Source: Acholeplasma equifetale ATCC 29724 (GTDB taxonomy: Bacteria > Bacillota_I > Bacilli_A > Acholeplasmatales > Acholeplasmataceae). Taken from it: 64,000 bases of DNA. The stretch is taken from NCBI RefSeq assembly GCF_000687735.1, contig NZ_JHXL01000001.1, positions 273,209 through 337,208 on the forward strand. Reading direction: 5' to 3'. Below, piece by piece: positions 1-8,311 of this stretch; position 1 is the stretch's first letter, and the number at the start of each line of letters is the position of its first letter. Under the pieces are notes generated by a model. The model was not told the origin of the DNA. It made no database searches and saw only the letters and a program-made list of their open reading frames with translations. The translations under genes and the position numbers were made by a program.

Positions 1-647
1 CCTTGACTTGATTCATAAACTTTAATGTGAATTGTGTCATTGAGCATATATGCATCAAGATACTCACAAATTAAATATTGATATATAAAGTTTTGCGGTA
101 TATGATTAGATGCCTTCAATACATAGATGGCATTATTCATATGCTGATAATAATCTAAATCAGATATTAAAACTACATCATTTACTTCTTTTATCAATTT
201 TAAATTTTTAGGTTCAATAATTTTTCGACCAAAATATTGCATATCATATTTATCATATTGTCCAATACTTTTTAACGTTTGTTCAGAAATACGATGTGGT
301 CGATAAGTATCTAGATTCATAAAAAATCCAACACAATAGGATTCAACAACTGGCCTTTCATGTTCATCATAAACAATTGTATTACGATAACCATAAAATG
401 GTTTAGTTTCGTATGGATAAGTTTTTAGTATGAGTTGTTCTTTATATTTTGGCCAATAGTTAATTTTTAAAAACCGATATGTTAAAACGATTGCCATATT
501 ATAAGTTTTTGCTTCATGTGATAGTTCAGTTAAACCATCAATATGGTTTGCCTCAACATCTTGAATATAATCAACTAAGTCCTTAATTCTTACAATATTT
601 TGATGCCCAATAGATGATGCTTCTACTTTTCTTTTGTCAATATACAT
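1..647 (-). CDS. acyl-ACP thioesterase, FatA/FatB-like (3' end outside window)
   Basis: It probably hydrolyses acyl-ACP to free fatty acid in the cytoplasm, ending fatty acid synthesis. About 215 residues are visible and the C-terminus is beyond base 1. The start is ATG at 647, because a GAGGT site sits 7-8 nt upstream; the in-frame ATG at 653 directly abuts that site. The diagnostic segment is SDLDYYQHMNN (residues 162-172), matching the second hot-dog domain motif of plant and bacterial acyl-ACP thioesterases (Asp-x-Asn-x-His followed by x-Asn-Asn). Asp165 and His169 are present, but the Asn of the plant catalytic set is Tyr167 here. It is transcribed divergently from the small membrane protein at 751. 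The family is clear; chain-length specificity cannot be read from sequence. Confidence 0.82.
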   Translation of the reverse strand, partial: MYIDKRKVEASSIGHQNIVRIKDLVDYIQDVEANHIDGLTELSHEAKTYNMAIVLTYRFLKINYWPKYKEQLILKTYPYETKPFYGYRNTIVYDEHERPVVESYCVGFFMNLDTYRPHRISEQTLKSIGQYDKYDMQYFGRKIIEPKNLKLIKEVNDVVLISDLDYYQHMNNAIYVLKASNHIPQNFIYQYLICEYLDAYMLNDTIHIKVYESSQ

Positions 648-750
648 AAACATACCTCAAATGTATTATACGAGTTAAATTAAAAACTTTCAAATAATGT
701 ATCCAATTTAAAAATTTTGTGATAGTATATCAATAGAAAGAAGGGAAAGC

Positions 751-1122
751 ATGCGTTTACTATATCGACTATTCATTAATCGCTTCATATTATCATTATT
801 AGTATTAGCATTGTTTGCATTAGATTATTTTTTTATTCAAGTAATTCCAATGCGCATTATTTCATTTACTGAACCTAATGTTACTGCATCAGAATATTAT
901 GAAGTTGAGCTTGGTGAAGCTAAAATCTATGTATTAATACATTATGACGGAGATAAAATACATTTAGTACCAACAACAATAACTCCTGATAATTCTCTAA
1001 CTCAAAAAAATGTCAAAATTCCATATTACTATTATGCTTTAGCATTGGTAATTGTTAATATTATTCCTTGGAAAATATTTTTCCCATCCAAAAAGAAAAA
1101 GAAAAAAGATAAAGTAATTTAA
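751..1122 (+). CDS. small membrane protein, unknown function
   Basis: A 123-residue protein that I do not recognise. Residues about 10-30 form a hydrophobic segment (FILSLLVLALFALDYFFIQV) and residues about 92-108 a second one (YYYYALALVIVNIIPW). About 60 polar residues between them probably lie on one face of the membrane. The tail is strongly basic (KKKKKKDK), which suggests a cytoplasmic C-terminus. AGAAGGGA lies upstream at good spacing. It ends 12 nt before the next membrane protein and is probably co-transcribed with it. Confidence 0.6.
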   Translation: MRLLYRLFINRFILSLLVLALFALDYFFIQVIPMRIISFTEPNVTASEYYEVELGEAKIYVLIHYDGDKIHLVPTTITPDNSLTQKNVKIPYYYYALALVIVNIIPWKIFFPSKKKKKKDKVI

Positions 1123-1134
1123 GGAGGAAGTAAT

Positions 1135-1821
1135 TTGAAAAATTTTTTGAAATCAATTCATAGTTTTACACATTCAATCGGTGGATTATTAGTTTTAATT
1201 CTCTTATGTATACTTTATGTAAGCTTTGATTCATATATTTATGAGCTTCATAATTTTAATCTAACTGCAATAAGCGCTTTAATCTATGCAATATTAATTG
1301 TTTTTGCAATGCTTTGGAGCCAAGTACGTAACAAAGTATTATTAGCACATATTCTTGCAATGATTATTTTCGGTAATGTCATTTCTCAATTTATAAATAA
1401 TTTATCAACTGGTACTTTTGATTTTTCAAATATACGCACATATATTCAAATATTAACTGTAATCTATTTAGTATTCGTTATTTCAGCAGAATGCTTATTT
1501 ACAAATATATCTTCTGCTTCATTCAAATTAACTGAAATATATTCAATTATTGCATTATTTGCAATTTCCTACGTCTTTAATGGTGTTGGTTCAATGATGG
1601 TTCTAGCTTTCCCAATTTTAGTAGCACTATTATTGGGTTCTAAAGCTGTTGCATTCATTGTTGCAACAGCAGCTGCCCAAAGAGAACTAATTTTTAATAT
1701 AAATGTTATAGTCCATTCACCAAACTTTGCAGATAGTTGGTTAAATTATGTATTAGTCGTATTATATGCAATTATTTTTGTCGTATTATTTATAAATATG
1801 TTTAAAAAACTTAAAGTTTAA
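1135..1821 (+). CDS. polytopic membrane protein, unknown function
   Basis: A 228-residue integral membrane protein with six or seven predicted helices spread over its whole length and few charged loops. It starts with TTG at 1135, supported by a near-perfect AAGGAGG site 5-6 nt upstream; no ATG offers a better start. It forms a pair with the gene at 751 and is followed by a hairpin terminator shared with the convergent mevalonate operon. No family motif is visible, so no function is proposed. Confidence 0.6.
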   Translation: MKNFLKSIHSFTHSIGGLLVLILLCILYVSFDSYIYELHNFNLTAISALIYAILIVFAMLWSQVRNKVLLAHILAMIIFGNVISQFINNLSTGTFDFSNIRTYIQILTVIYLVFVISAECLFTNISSASFKLTEIYSIIALFAISYVFNGVGSMMVLAFPILVALLLGSKAVAFIVATAAAQRELIFNINVIVHSPNFADSWLNYVLVVLYAIIFVVLFINMFKKLKV

Positions 1822-1828
1822 TGAATAT

Positions 1829-1867
1829 AAAAAAACTCAGTCCTTAAAATTGACTGAGTTTTTTTAT
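1829..1867. terminator. bidirectional Rho-independent terminator
   Basis: The stem AAACTCAGTC / GACTGAGTTT has A-runs on the left and a T-run on the right, so it can end transcription from both directions. It separates the plus-strand membrane gene pair from the minus-strand mevalonate operon, and its right arm runs up to the fni stop codon. Confidence 0.8.
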
Positions 1868-2832
1868 AAGTTCACTTCAAAACGAACATTTTTCAATTCA
1901 CTAATATTTTTTGCACCAATAATAATCATGATTTTTTTTAAGACTAAGATGAAATCTTCAACAGCTTTAATAGATTCTTCAAATGGTAATTTTGTTAAGT
2001 CTAAGAACCATTTAGATAAACCTACTGCTTTGGCACCAAGTACTAAAGCCTTAATAACATCTAATGGATTTCTTATACCACCAGAAGCATAGATTTCTAG
2101 TTCTTTCTCATTTATTAAATCTAAAAGAATTGTTGCTGTATCGATTTCAAAATCTTTAAGATAGTTATAATTTTTATTTGCACGTGTTGATTCAATATCA
2201 ATAAATGATGTTCCACCACTTCCAGATACATCAATATACTTAATTCCAATTGATTTTAATATCTCAATTGTTTTTTGGCTCATGCCTATACCGACATGTT
2301 TGACTAAAAGTGGTAAATCAAGATTTTGATTAATCTCATCAATATTTTCTTTCCACATACTGAAATCTCGATCACCTTCTGGCATAATAAGCTCTTGTAT
2401 CGTATTTAAATGGATAGATAAACCATTTGCTTGAATCATATTTATTGCTCGTTTAGCATCTTTTAATCCATAATTTGGATTAATATTTGCTAATAAAATA
2501 CCATGATGATATTTTCTAATTACTTCAAATGACTCTTTTTTTGATTCATCTTTTAATGCAATAGATTGACTTCCTGAAATCATTGGTATATCAAAATACT
2601 GAGCTAATTTAGCAAGATACTTATTAATCTCATATGCTTTATCAGTACCCCCTGTCATTGCATTGACATAAATAGGATATGGAATTTTATATCCTAAAAA
2701 GGATGTGCGTAAATCAATATCACTTAATTTAAGTCCTGATAAATCATTTGATTCTAAACAAATTCTATCAAATGCATTTGATTTAGTTTTTTGATTCATT
2801 GCAATCGCAATATGTTCATCTTTTCTATTCAT
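1864..2832 (-). CDS. fni: type 2 isopentenyl-diphosphate isomerase
   Basis: It interconverts IPP and DMAPP, the last step of the mevalonate operon, using FMN and NADPH in the cytoplasm. The opening NRKDEHI and the early NAMTGGT segment are characteristic of type 2 isomerases, as are VKHVGIGMS and the glycine-rich VSGSGGTSF and ASGGIRNP phosphate-binding loops of the TIM barrel. At about 322 residues it is slightly shorter than the usual 330-350. ATG 2832 is preferred over ATG 2835 because GGAG lies 5 nt upstream of it. It overlaps the mvaK2 stop by 8 nt, so translation is probably coupled. Confidence 0.93.
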   Translation of the reverse strand: MNRKDEHIAIAMNQKTKSNAFDRICLESNDLSGLKLSDIDLRTSFLGYKIPYPIYVNAMTGGTDKAYEINKYLAKLAQYFDIPMISGSQSIALKDESKKESFEVIRKYHHGILLANINPNYGLKDAKRAINMIQANGLSIHLNTIQELIMPEGDRDFSMWKENIDEINQNLDLPLLVKHVGIGMSQKTIEILKSIGIKYIDVSGSGGTSFIDIESTRANKNYNYLKDFEIDTATILLDLINEKELEIYASGGIRNPLDVIKALVLGAKAVGLSKWFLDLTKLPFEESIKAVEDFILVLKKIMIIIGAKNISELKNVRFEVNL

Positions 2833-3865
2833 CATAACTCCATACCTTTAAATTTAAAGGTTCAAGATTTTTATTTTTCCATGTTTCGAATAACTGATTG
2901 AGATTTTCTTTATCATGAACTAATGCAAATCCACAGTCACCAAATCCTGCACCAGATGTTTTTGCAACATAACCAAGTTTGTTTGCAGATTCAATCATAT
3001 GTTTAAACGGTTCAGATTCTATAATTATACCTGCTTCGTTTTCTAATTCTAATAAAGCTTCTCTATAAAAGTTTGTGTAAAGTTTAATACTTGCATAATC
3101 GTTTCTAACAAATGCTTCTTTAAATTGAGCAACAATAATATGTGTTTTATTTAAAAAGTTTGAATACCAAGGACTTGATGAAAATTCTGTAATTTTATCT
3201 GTATATTCATTAGTTATTTTTGATATACCACTATAACAAACAGCTAAATCAAAATTAGGTTTTGGTAATTTTTCTATCTTTAGTAATGGCCATTCTAAAT
3301 TCATTAACTCATCAATTTTTCCTTTATGGTTTAATACCCATATCAAATCATATCTTTGATATAAAATCCATCCCCCATAAATACTTGCAGCTAATTCACC
3401 ACCAGATGTAACATCGTTGACTTCAATTTGAGCTAATACACTTAATTTAAATATATCAAGCGATTTAAGTTCTAGTCCATGATATTTAAGGATGGCTTTG
3501 ATAACTGCTACAATTACAGCACCTGATGAGCCTAAACCATATTTTTGATTTTTTTCATTCATGAGTTCACTTCGTAAGTTAATTTTATATATTTTAGGTT
3601 CAATATTTAAATGTTTTAAATAAGTGTGTGATATATGTATAGCTGCTTTAACATGTTTCATCGTGTCATACATTACAACAGGCAATCCATCAGATAACAT
3701 CCATTTGAAATGTCCATATTCTGATTCGAATTCATAGACTTTTGATTCTTGAATTTGAACTTTAATAAATCTATCGACAGCAACCAAAATTGCTTCATTG
3801 CCTGGTTTTAATATTGAATATTCACCAATAATAAATAATTTACCTGGTACTTGAAGTTGCATCAT
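2825..3865 (-). CDS. mvaK2: phosphomevalonate kinase
   Basis: It phosphorylates 5-phosphomevalonate to the diphosphate with ATP. It is a GHMP-superfamily kinase: PGKLFIIGEYSIL at residues about 7-19, the glycine-rich ATP loop YGLGSSGAVIVAVI around residue 110, and the C-terminal KTSGAGFGDCGFAL motif. Length (346) fits the Gram-positive MvaK2 class. The start overlaps the mvaD stop as ATGA, with GGAG 10 nt upstream. It is the third gene of four in the order mvaK1-mvaD-mvaK2-fni known from streptococci and staphylococci, which distinguishes it from its paralogue mvaK1. Confidence 0.92.
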   Translation of the reverse strand: MMQLQVPGKLFIIGEYSILKPGNEAILVAVDRFIKVQIQESKVYEFESEYGHFKWMLSDGLPVVMYDTMKHVKAAIHISHTYLKHLNIEPKIYKINLRSELMNEKNQKYGLGSSGAVIVAVIKAILKYHGLELKSLDIFKLSVLAQIEVNDVTSGGELAASIYGGWILYQRYDLIWVLNHKGKIDELMNLEWPLLKIEKLPKPNFDLAVCYSGISKITNEYTDKITEFSSSPWYSNFLNKTHIIVAQFKEAFVRNDYASIKLYTNFYREALLELENEAGIIIESEPFKHMIESANKLGYVAKTSGAGFGDCGFALVHDKENLNQLFETWKNKNLEPLNLKVWSYDE

Positions 3866-4809
3866 ATTAAATATGCTCCTTTACCTTTATTACAAACCAC
3901 GACTTCTGTTATTTTTTGATAAAGCGGTAAAACATCCTTGATACTTGATTTTTTCGTAAATATTTTTACATTCGGTCCTGCATCCATTGATACATAAACA
4001 GGATAACCTTTTTCTCTTAGTGCATGTGTATATTGAATAATTTCACGACTTTTATCTGTTAAATATGTTATACCTGTTTTTTCAATTAACTCATGCATTT
4101 TAATTGCATGACTTTCAAGTGTTGTTCCAATTATATTAAAATCTTGATTTATAAAACCTAACTTAATCCGTTCTAAATGATCGTTAGTTAATGTAATCCA
4201 TTCGTTTTTTAGTTCAGGAAAGTCAGTTAATATATTCATCGCATCTCTTGAACCAACTTTTTTCTCGTTTTTATCAACAAATGCAATTATTACTGCAACA
4301 TCATTATAATCATAAAACGATTCTGCATAACTAGATTCATGGCTATCACCTTCATGCCATATAGCAAACCCAGAAATAATTGATCTTGAGGCAGATCCTG
4401 AACCAAGTCTAGCTAAACTCGATAATTCTTTTTGACTTAGATGGACACCAAAAGCTTCTGTTGCTGCCAATGCTAAAGCACTAAATGCACTAGAGCTTGA
4501 AGCTATACCTGCTTTTTTTGGTACATAGTTATATGAATCGATTAAAGCATAATATGGAATGTTATATCTTTTTCGTATTTCATCCATAAAATTTGATACA
4601 CGTTTTAATTCATCCCCTGTAATAAAACGTCCATCAATATATAAATGGTCTTCAGTAAGTCCTTTTTTATATTCAACTGTTGTTGTTGTATAAAATTGAT
4701 CAAGTGTTAATGAAACACTTGATGTTAAGGGTAAGTTTAAAGTTTTATCCTTTTTTCCCCAGTATTTAATTAATGCGATATTTATATGACTTCTAGCTGT
4801 TTTTTTCAT
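3862..4809 (-). CDS. mvaD: diphosphomevalonate decarboxylase
   Basis: It converts 5-diphosphomevalonate to isopentenyl diphosphate with ATP-dependent decarboxylation. It shows the family N-terminus NIALIKYWGKKD (residues 10-21), LPLTSSVSLTL, and the GHMP loop KAGIASSSSAFSALALAA near residue 100. GSGSASRSI and MDAGPNVKIF follow and carry the catalytic Asp of the family. Length (315) is typical. It begins within the mvaK1 stop (ATGA overlap) and its own stop overlaps mvaK2. Confidence 0.94.
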   Translation of the reverse strand: MKKTARSHINIALIKYWGKKDKTLNLPLTSSVSLTLDQFYTTTTVEYKKGLTEDHLYIDGRFITGDELKRVSNFMDEIRKRYNIPYYALIDSYNYVPKKAGIASSSSAFSALALAATEAFGVHLSQKELSSLARLGSGSASRSIISGFAIWHEGDSHESSYAESFYDYNDVAVIIAFVDKNEKKVGSRDAMNILTDFPELKNEWITLTNDHLERIKLGFINQDFNIIGTTLESHAIKMHELIEKTGITYLTDKSREIIQYTHALREKGYPVYVSMDAGPNVKIFTKKSSIKDVLPLYQKITEVVVCNKGKGAYLI

Positions 4810-5747
4810 GTAATAATTTCCTTTAAATCATAAAACCATGTAGAAACGGCGCCATTATTTCTTAATAAATCAGATAACTTAATTGCATCATCAATATTTT
4901 TAACAAGTGCAATCATACATCCGCCACGACCGCCTCCTGTTAATTTGGCACCTAATGCACCATTTTTTAGACTTAAATCAACAAACTTTTCTAATTTTTC
5001 ATCAGAAACATTCATTAGTTTCAATAATTGATGTGCTTCTGTCATAGCTAATCCTAATCGAATGACTTCATTGTTTTCTAAAAAGTTTTTAACATTCTTT
5101 GTTAATTCTTCTAATCTATCTAATATTGGATTAACAACTGTAGGATTATCTTGCCATAGTTTTCTTACCTCACTAACAGCTTCTTTAGTTAATCCTTTTT
5201 TACCTGTATCAGCAACAACTAACACAGCATCCATTTTTAGTGAAATGACACTTTGTCCTAAATCTTTTTGGAAAAATAAAGCTTTTCCTGAAGTAATCGT
5301 CATTGCATCTAATCCAGATGGATTTTCATGATGAATTTGCTCAGCAATATCTACAAAATAATTAAGTTTTTCTTGAGTTAATTCCACATCAAATGCATCA
5401 AATAAAGATCTTACAACTGCAATGGATACAGCAGCTGATGATCCCAACCCTCTTTGAACAGGAACATTTGATTCAATATCAACATGAATACCAAAAAATG
5501 GTTGTTTTAAATAAACCATGACAATTTGAATTAACTGTTTAATGCCAAACAACTCTTTAGGTGCTTCGTCTAATAAACCATTATGATAATATGAAGATAT
5601 TGTAATTGGGCGATCAGTTTTATAAATTTTTACAGATATCTGAACTTGATTAAATGGTAATGCAATCGCAGGTTTTCCATATACAACGGAATGTTCACCC
5701 ATTAATATGATTTTGCCTGTTGCTATTCCCTGTCCAAAATTGTTCAT
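4806..5747 (-). CDS. mvaK1: mevalonate kinase
   Basis: It phosphorylates mevalonate and so commits it to isoprenoid synthesis. It is a GHMP kinase with GKIILMGEHSVVYGKPAIA near the N-terminus, the ATP loop RGLGSSAAVSIA around residue 100, HENPSGLDAMT, and the C-terminal KLTGGGRGGCMIAL. I place the start at ATG 5747, which has GTGAG 8 nt upstream; an in-frame GTG at 5759 would add four residues but sits too close to AGGA. It heads the operon. HMG-CoA synthase and reductase, which supply mevalonate, are not in this window. Confidence 0.93.
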   Translation of the reverse strand: MNNFGQGIATGKIILMGEHSVVYGKPAIALPFNQVQISVKIYKTDRPITISSYYHNGLLDEAPKELFGIKQLIQIVMVYLKQPFFGIHVDIESNVPVQRGLGSSAAVSIAVVRSLFDAFDVELTQEKLNYFVDIAEQIHHENPSGLDAMTITSGKALFFQKDLGQSVISLKMDAVLVVADTGKKGLTKEAVSEVRKLWQDNPTVVNPILDRLEELTKNVKNFLENNEVIRLGLAMTEAHQLLKLMNVSDEKLEKFVDLSLKNGALGAKLTGGGRGGCMIALVKNIDDAIKLSDLLRNNGAVSTWFYDLKEIIT

Positions 5748-5759
5748 ACAATTACTCAC

Positions 5760-5815
5760 TTTCCTATATCATTATATCATAATATGATACAATGATAATA
5801 GCCAAAGTCGAAAGG
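5760..5815. promoter_or_regulatory. divergent promoter region with dyad
   Basis: This short AT-rich gap separates the start of the mevalonate operon (minus) from the cyclophilin operon (plus). It holds the perfect dyad TATCATA-A-TATGATA. A TATAAT-like -10 faces the mevalonate operon and TACAAT/GATAAT hexamers face the cyclophilin gene. The dyad could be an operator, but AT-rich dyads also arise by chance. Confidence 0.4.
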
Positions 5816-5826
5816 ATTATTAAACA

Positions 5827-6330
5827 ATGAGCAAAATACAAGTATCAATGAAAATTAAAAACTATGGTGAAATTCTTCTAGAATTATATCCTGAAGTTGC
5901 ACCAAATACTGTTGCTAATTTTTTAACTTATGTAAATGAAAACTTATATAATGGCTTAATCTTTCATCGAGTCATTAAAGGATTTATGATTCAAGGTGGT
6001 GGAACTCATAAAAATTTAAAACCAATCAAAGGAGAATTTGCTTCAAATGGTTTTAAAAATGATTTAAAACATGAACCAGGAGTTATTTCTATGGCACGTA
6101 CAATGATGCCAAACTCTGCTACTTCACAATTCTTTATCATGCATAAATCAGCACCTCATTTAGATGGAAATTATGCTGCATTTGGTAAAGTTATCGAAGG
6201 ATTTGAAATAGTTGATAAAATAGCAAATGTAAAAACAGACCAATTTGATCAACCTTTTGAAGATGTAATTATAGAAACTGTTGAAATACTAGATAAAGAT
6301 TACCAAATTAAAGAAGTTGAGTACTTATGA
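5827..6330 (+). CDS. ppiB: peptidyl-prolyl cis-trans isomerase, cyclophilin type
   Basis: A cytoplasmic protein-folding catalyst that isomerises Xaa-Pro bonds. The 167-residue single domain contains FHRVIKGFMIQGG (catalytic Arg in FHR), ARTMMPNSATSQFFI (the usual MAR...NSAGSQFFI segment) and AFGKVIEGFEIVDKI. There is no signal peptide. AAAGGA lies upstream of the ATG. Its stop overlaps the start of the psuK-like kinase by 4 nt, so it heads a three-gene operon with pseudouridine breakdown genes; a functional link to them is not obvious. Confidence 0.92.
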   Translation: MSKIQVSMKIKNYGEILLELYPEVAPNTVANFLTYVNENLYNGLIFHRVIKGFMIQGGGTHKNLKPIKGEFASNGFKNDLKHEPGVISMARTMMPNSATSQFFIMHKSAPHLDGNYAAFGKVIEGFEIVDKIANVKTDQFDQPFEDVIIETVEILDKDYQIKEVEYL

Positions 6331-7205
6331 AAAAAATAGTTGTTGTAGGATGTACAAACATTGATATACTTGCACATTCATATAATCAAGCAATATTATA
6401 TGAATCAAACCCTGGAGAACTTAAACGCTCTTGGGGTGGAGTTGCAAAAAACGTTGCAGAAAACTTAGCGCGACTTAAACTCCCGACAACTTTAATAACG
6501 GTATTAGGTGAAGATGCCAATGATTTTATTTCTATGGCAAAATCTATAGATTTAAAACTTTTATATCCAACCGTTGAGTTTTCATCAACTTATCTTGCAG
6601 TTCATGATAAAAATGGTGAGTTAATCATTGGAATCAATGATACGGATATTATTACAAAACTCGATAAAGAATATTTATCAAAAAACCAAAGAACTTTTGA
6701 AACTGCTTCTATGATCATATTAGATGCAAACTTAAGTGATGAAGCACTTAAATTTATTTTTGATAATTTTTCTCACATACCAATTTATGTTAACTTAGTA
6801 AGTAGTGCTAAAGCACTTAAGTTCTTACCTTATATTCCACAAATCCATACACTTAACTTAAATACTTTGGAAGCGGAAACATTAACCAAACTTAAAAGTC
6901 CATTTGAAATGGGACAATCATTACTTGATCAAGGTATAAAATCTGTTTACTTAACATTAGGTAAAGATGGTGCATTACATTTTTCTAATCAAGGTATAAA
7001 TTTCTATCAAAAAACATTAGATGAGAAAGTGAAAAATGTTACTGGTGCCGGAGATGCATTCTTTGCAGGTGCAATATATGGAGAACTAAATGGTTTAGAT
7101 CCACTTAAAACAGGAACTATCTTAGCACAACTCACGCTACAAACTTATGATCCAGTTTTTAGAAATATATATCCTGAAAAACTAAATTCTTTAATAAAGG
7201 AGTAA
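6327..7205 (+). CDS. psuK: PfkB-family kinase, probable pseudouridine kinase
   Basis: It probably phosphorylates pseudouridine to pseudouridine 5'-phosphate, which the next gene cleaves. It is a ribokinase-fold protein of 292 residues. [15 protein letters not shown] (residues about 35-49) is typical of pseudouridine kinases, and the C-terminal [12 protein letters not shown] carries the catalytic Asp and anion hole of PfkB enzymes. It overlaps ppiB by ATGA and ends 4 nt before psuG. Substrate is inferred from the neighbour and the GGVA-N-AENLA pattern; another nucleoside or sugar kinase is possible but less likely. Confidence 0.85.
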   Translation: MKKIVVVGCTNIDILAHSYNQAILYESNPGELKRSWGGVAKNVAENLARLKLPTTLITVLGEDANDFISMAKSIDLKLLYPTVEFSSTYLAVHDKNGELIIGINDTDIITKLDKEYLSKNQRTFETASMIILDANLSDEALKFIFDNFSHIPIYVNLVSSAKALKFLPYIPQIHTLNLNTLEAETLTKLKSPFEMGQSLLDQGIKSVYLTLGKDGALHFSNQGINFYQKTLDEKVKNVTGAGDAFFAGAIYGELNGLDPLKTGTILAQLTLQTYDPVFRNIYPEKLNSLIKE

Positions 7206-7209
7206 ACAT

Positions 7210-8121
7210 ATGAATCAATACATAGATATTCATCCTAAAGTGTTAGATGCAATCAAAAATAATAAACCTGTTGTTGCATTAGAATCAACAATTATTTCTC
7301 ATGGCATGCCATATCCAAAAAATGTTGAAATGGCATTAAATGTTGAAAAAATCATCGAAAATGAAGGTGTTGTACCTGCTACTATTGCTATTTTAGATGG
7401 ACGTATAAAAGTGGGTTTAACTCCAGATGAAATTACTAAACTTGCAAAAGTTAAACCTGTTTTAAAAGTTTCTAAACGTGATTTAGCTTATTGCATTAGT
7501 AAAAAATATCATGGTGCAACTACTGTTTCTGCAACAATTTTAATTGCTGCAATGGTAGGAATCAAAGTGTTTGCTACAGGAGGTATTGGTGGCGTTCATC
7601 GTAATGCACAAGAAACCTTTGATATTTCTCGTGACTTAGAGGAATTAGCAAACGAAAATGTATGTGTTGTTTCGGCTGGTGCTAAATCTATTCTTGATTT
7701 AGGATTAACATTGGAGTATTTAGAAACTAAAGGTGTTGAAGTTATTGGTTATAAAACAGATATATTTCCAGCATTTTATACACGTACCTCACCATTTAGA
7801 GTTCTTTATAATTTGGATACTCCACTTGATATAGCAAAACTCATGAATGTAAAATGGAACTTAGGATTAAAAGGTGGGGTTTTAGTTGCTAATCCAATCC
7901 CTGAAGTATTTTCTTTAGAAGAAGAAAAAATCAATAAAGAAATTGAAAAAGCTATCGAAGAAGCTAATCGTTTAGGTGTTAAGGGAAAAGATATTACACC
8001 ATTCCTACTTGATCGCATTAAGACAAATACACAAGGCGAAAGTTTAGATGCTAATATTCAACTAGTCTATCATAATGCTAAACTTGGAGCTTTAATTGCT
8101 AAATCATATGCTAATTTATAA
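7210..8121 (+). CDS. psuG: pseudouridine-5'-phosphate glycosidase
   Basis: It splits pseudouridine 5'-phosphate into uracil and ribose 5-phosphate, completing salvage of pseudouridine from RNA turnover. The family signatures are clear: [20 protein letters not shown] near the N-terminus, [42 protein letters not shown] and [10 protein letters not shown]. Length (303) is normal. AAAGGAG precedes the ATG. It is the last gene of the ppiB-psuK-psuG operon. Confidence 0.95.
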   Translation: MNQYIDIHPKVLDAIKNNKPVVALESTIISHGMPYPKNVEMALNVEKIIENEGVVPATIAILDGRIKVGLTPDEITKLAKVKPVLKVSKRDLAYCISKKYHGATTVSATILIAAMVGIKVFATGGIGGVHRNAQETFDISRDLEELANENVCVVSAGAKSILDLGLTLEYLETKGVEVIGYKTDIFPAFYTRTSPFRVLYNLDTPLDIAKLMNVKWNLGLKGGVLVANPIPEVFSLEEEKINKEIEKAIEEANRLGVKGKDITPFLLDRIKTNTQGESLDANIQLVYHNAKLGALIAKSYANL

Positions 8122-8136
8122 TTAATAATAAAGATA

Positions 8137-8165
8137 TTGTTTAATTTTATATCTTATGATAAAAT
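8137..8165 (+). promoter_or_regulatory. promoter of Mn riboswitch/ATPase transcript
   Basis: TTGTTT (8137-8142), a 17-nt spacer and TAAAAT (8160-8165) form a sigma-A-like promoter. The predicted start is at about 8172, immediately before the aptamer. Confidence 0.6.
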
Positions 8166-8171
8166 ACAAAC

Positions 8172-8262
8172 AGTTGAAGGGGAGTAGTTTGCCAAAATTA
8201 ATCGTCAATACGGCTAATGCCCGGTTAATTTTCAAGTAACAACTTGTAACGAGACCTTCAAA
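8172..8262 (+). ncRNA. yybP-ykoY (Mn2+) riboswitch aptamer
   Basis: It carries the conserved yybP-ykoY elements: the 5' AAGGGGAGTAG (8177-8187) and the 3' CGAGACCTT, with the CGTCAATACG and GCCCGG segments between. P1 forms between TTGAAGG (8174-8180) and CCTTCAA (8255-8261). The class binds Mn2+ and commonly turns on Mn or Ca export genes. Here it precedes a P-type cation ATPase, as expected. Confidence 0.88.
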
Positions 8263-8295
8263 GTCATTATGGCTTTGAGGGTTTTTATTTTTAAA
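8255..8295 (+). terminator. riboswitch-controlled terminator
   Basis: CCTTCAAAG / CTTTGAGGG is followed by TTTTTATTTTT. The left arm reuses the 3' strand of aptamer P1 (8255-8261), so P1 and the terminator exclude each other. This suggests that metal-stabilised P1 permits read-through into the ATPase gene. Confidence 0.82.
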
Positions 8296-8311
8296 AATTA
8301 AGGAGGAAAAT

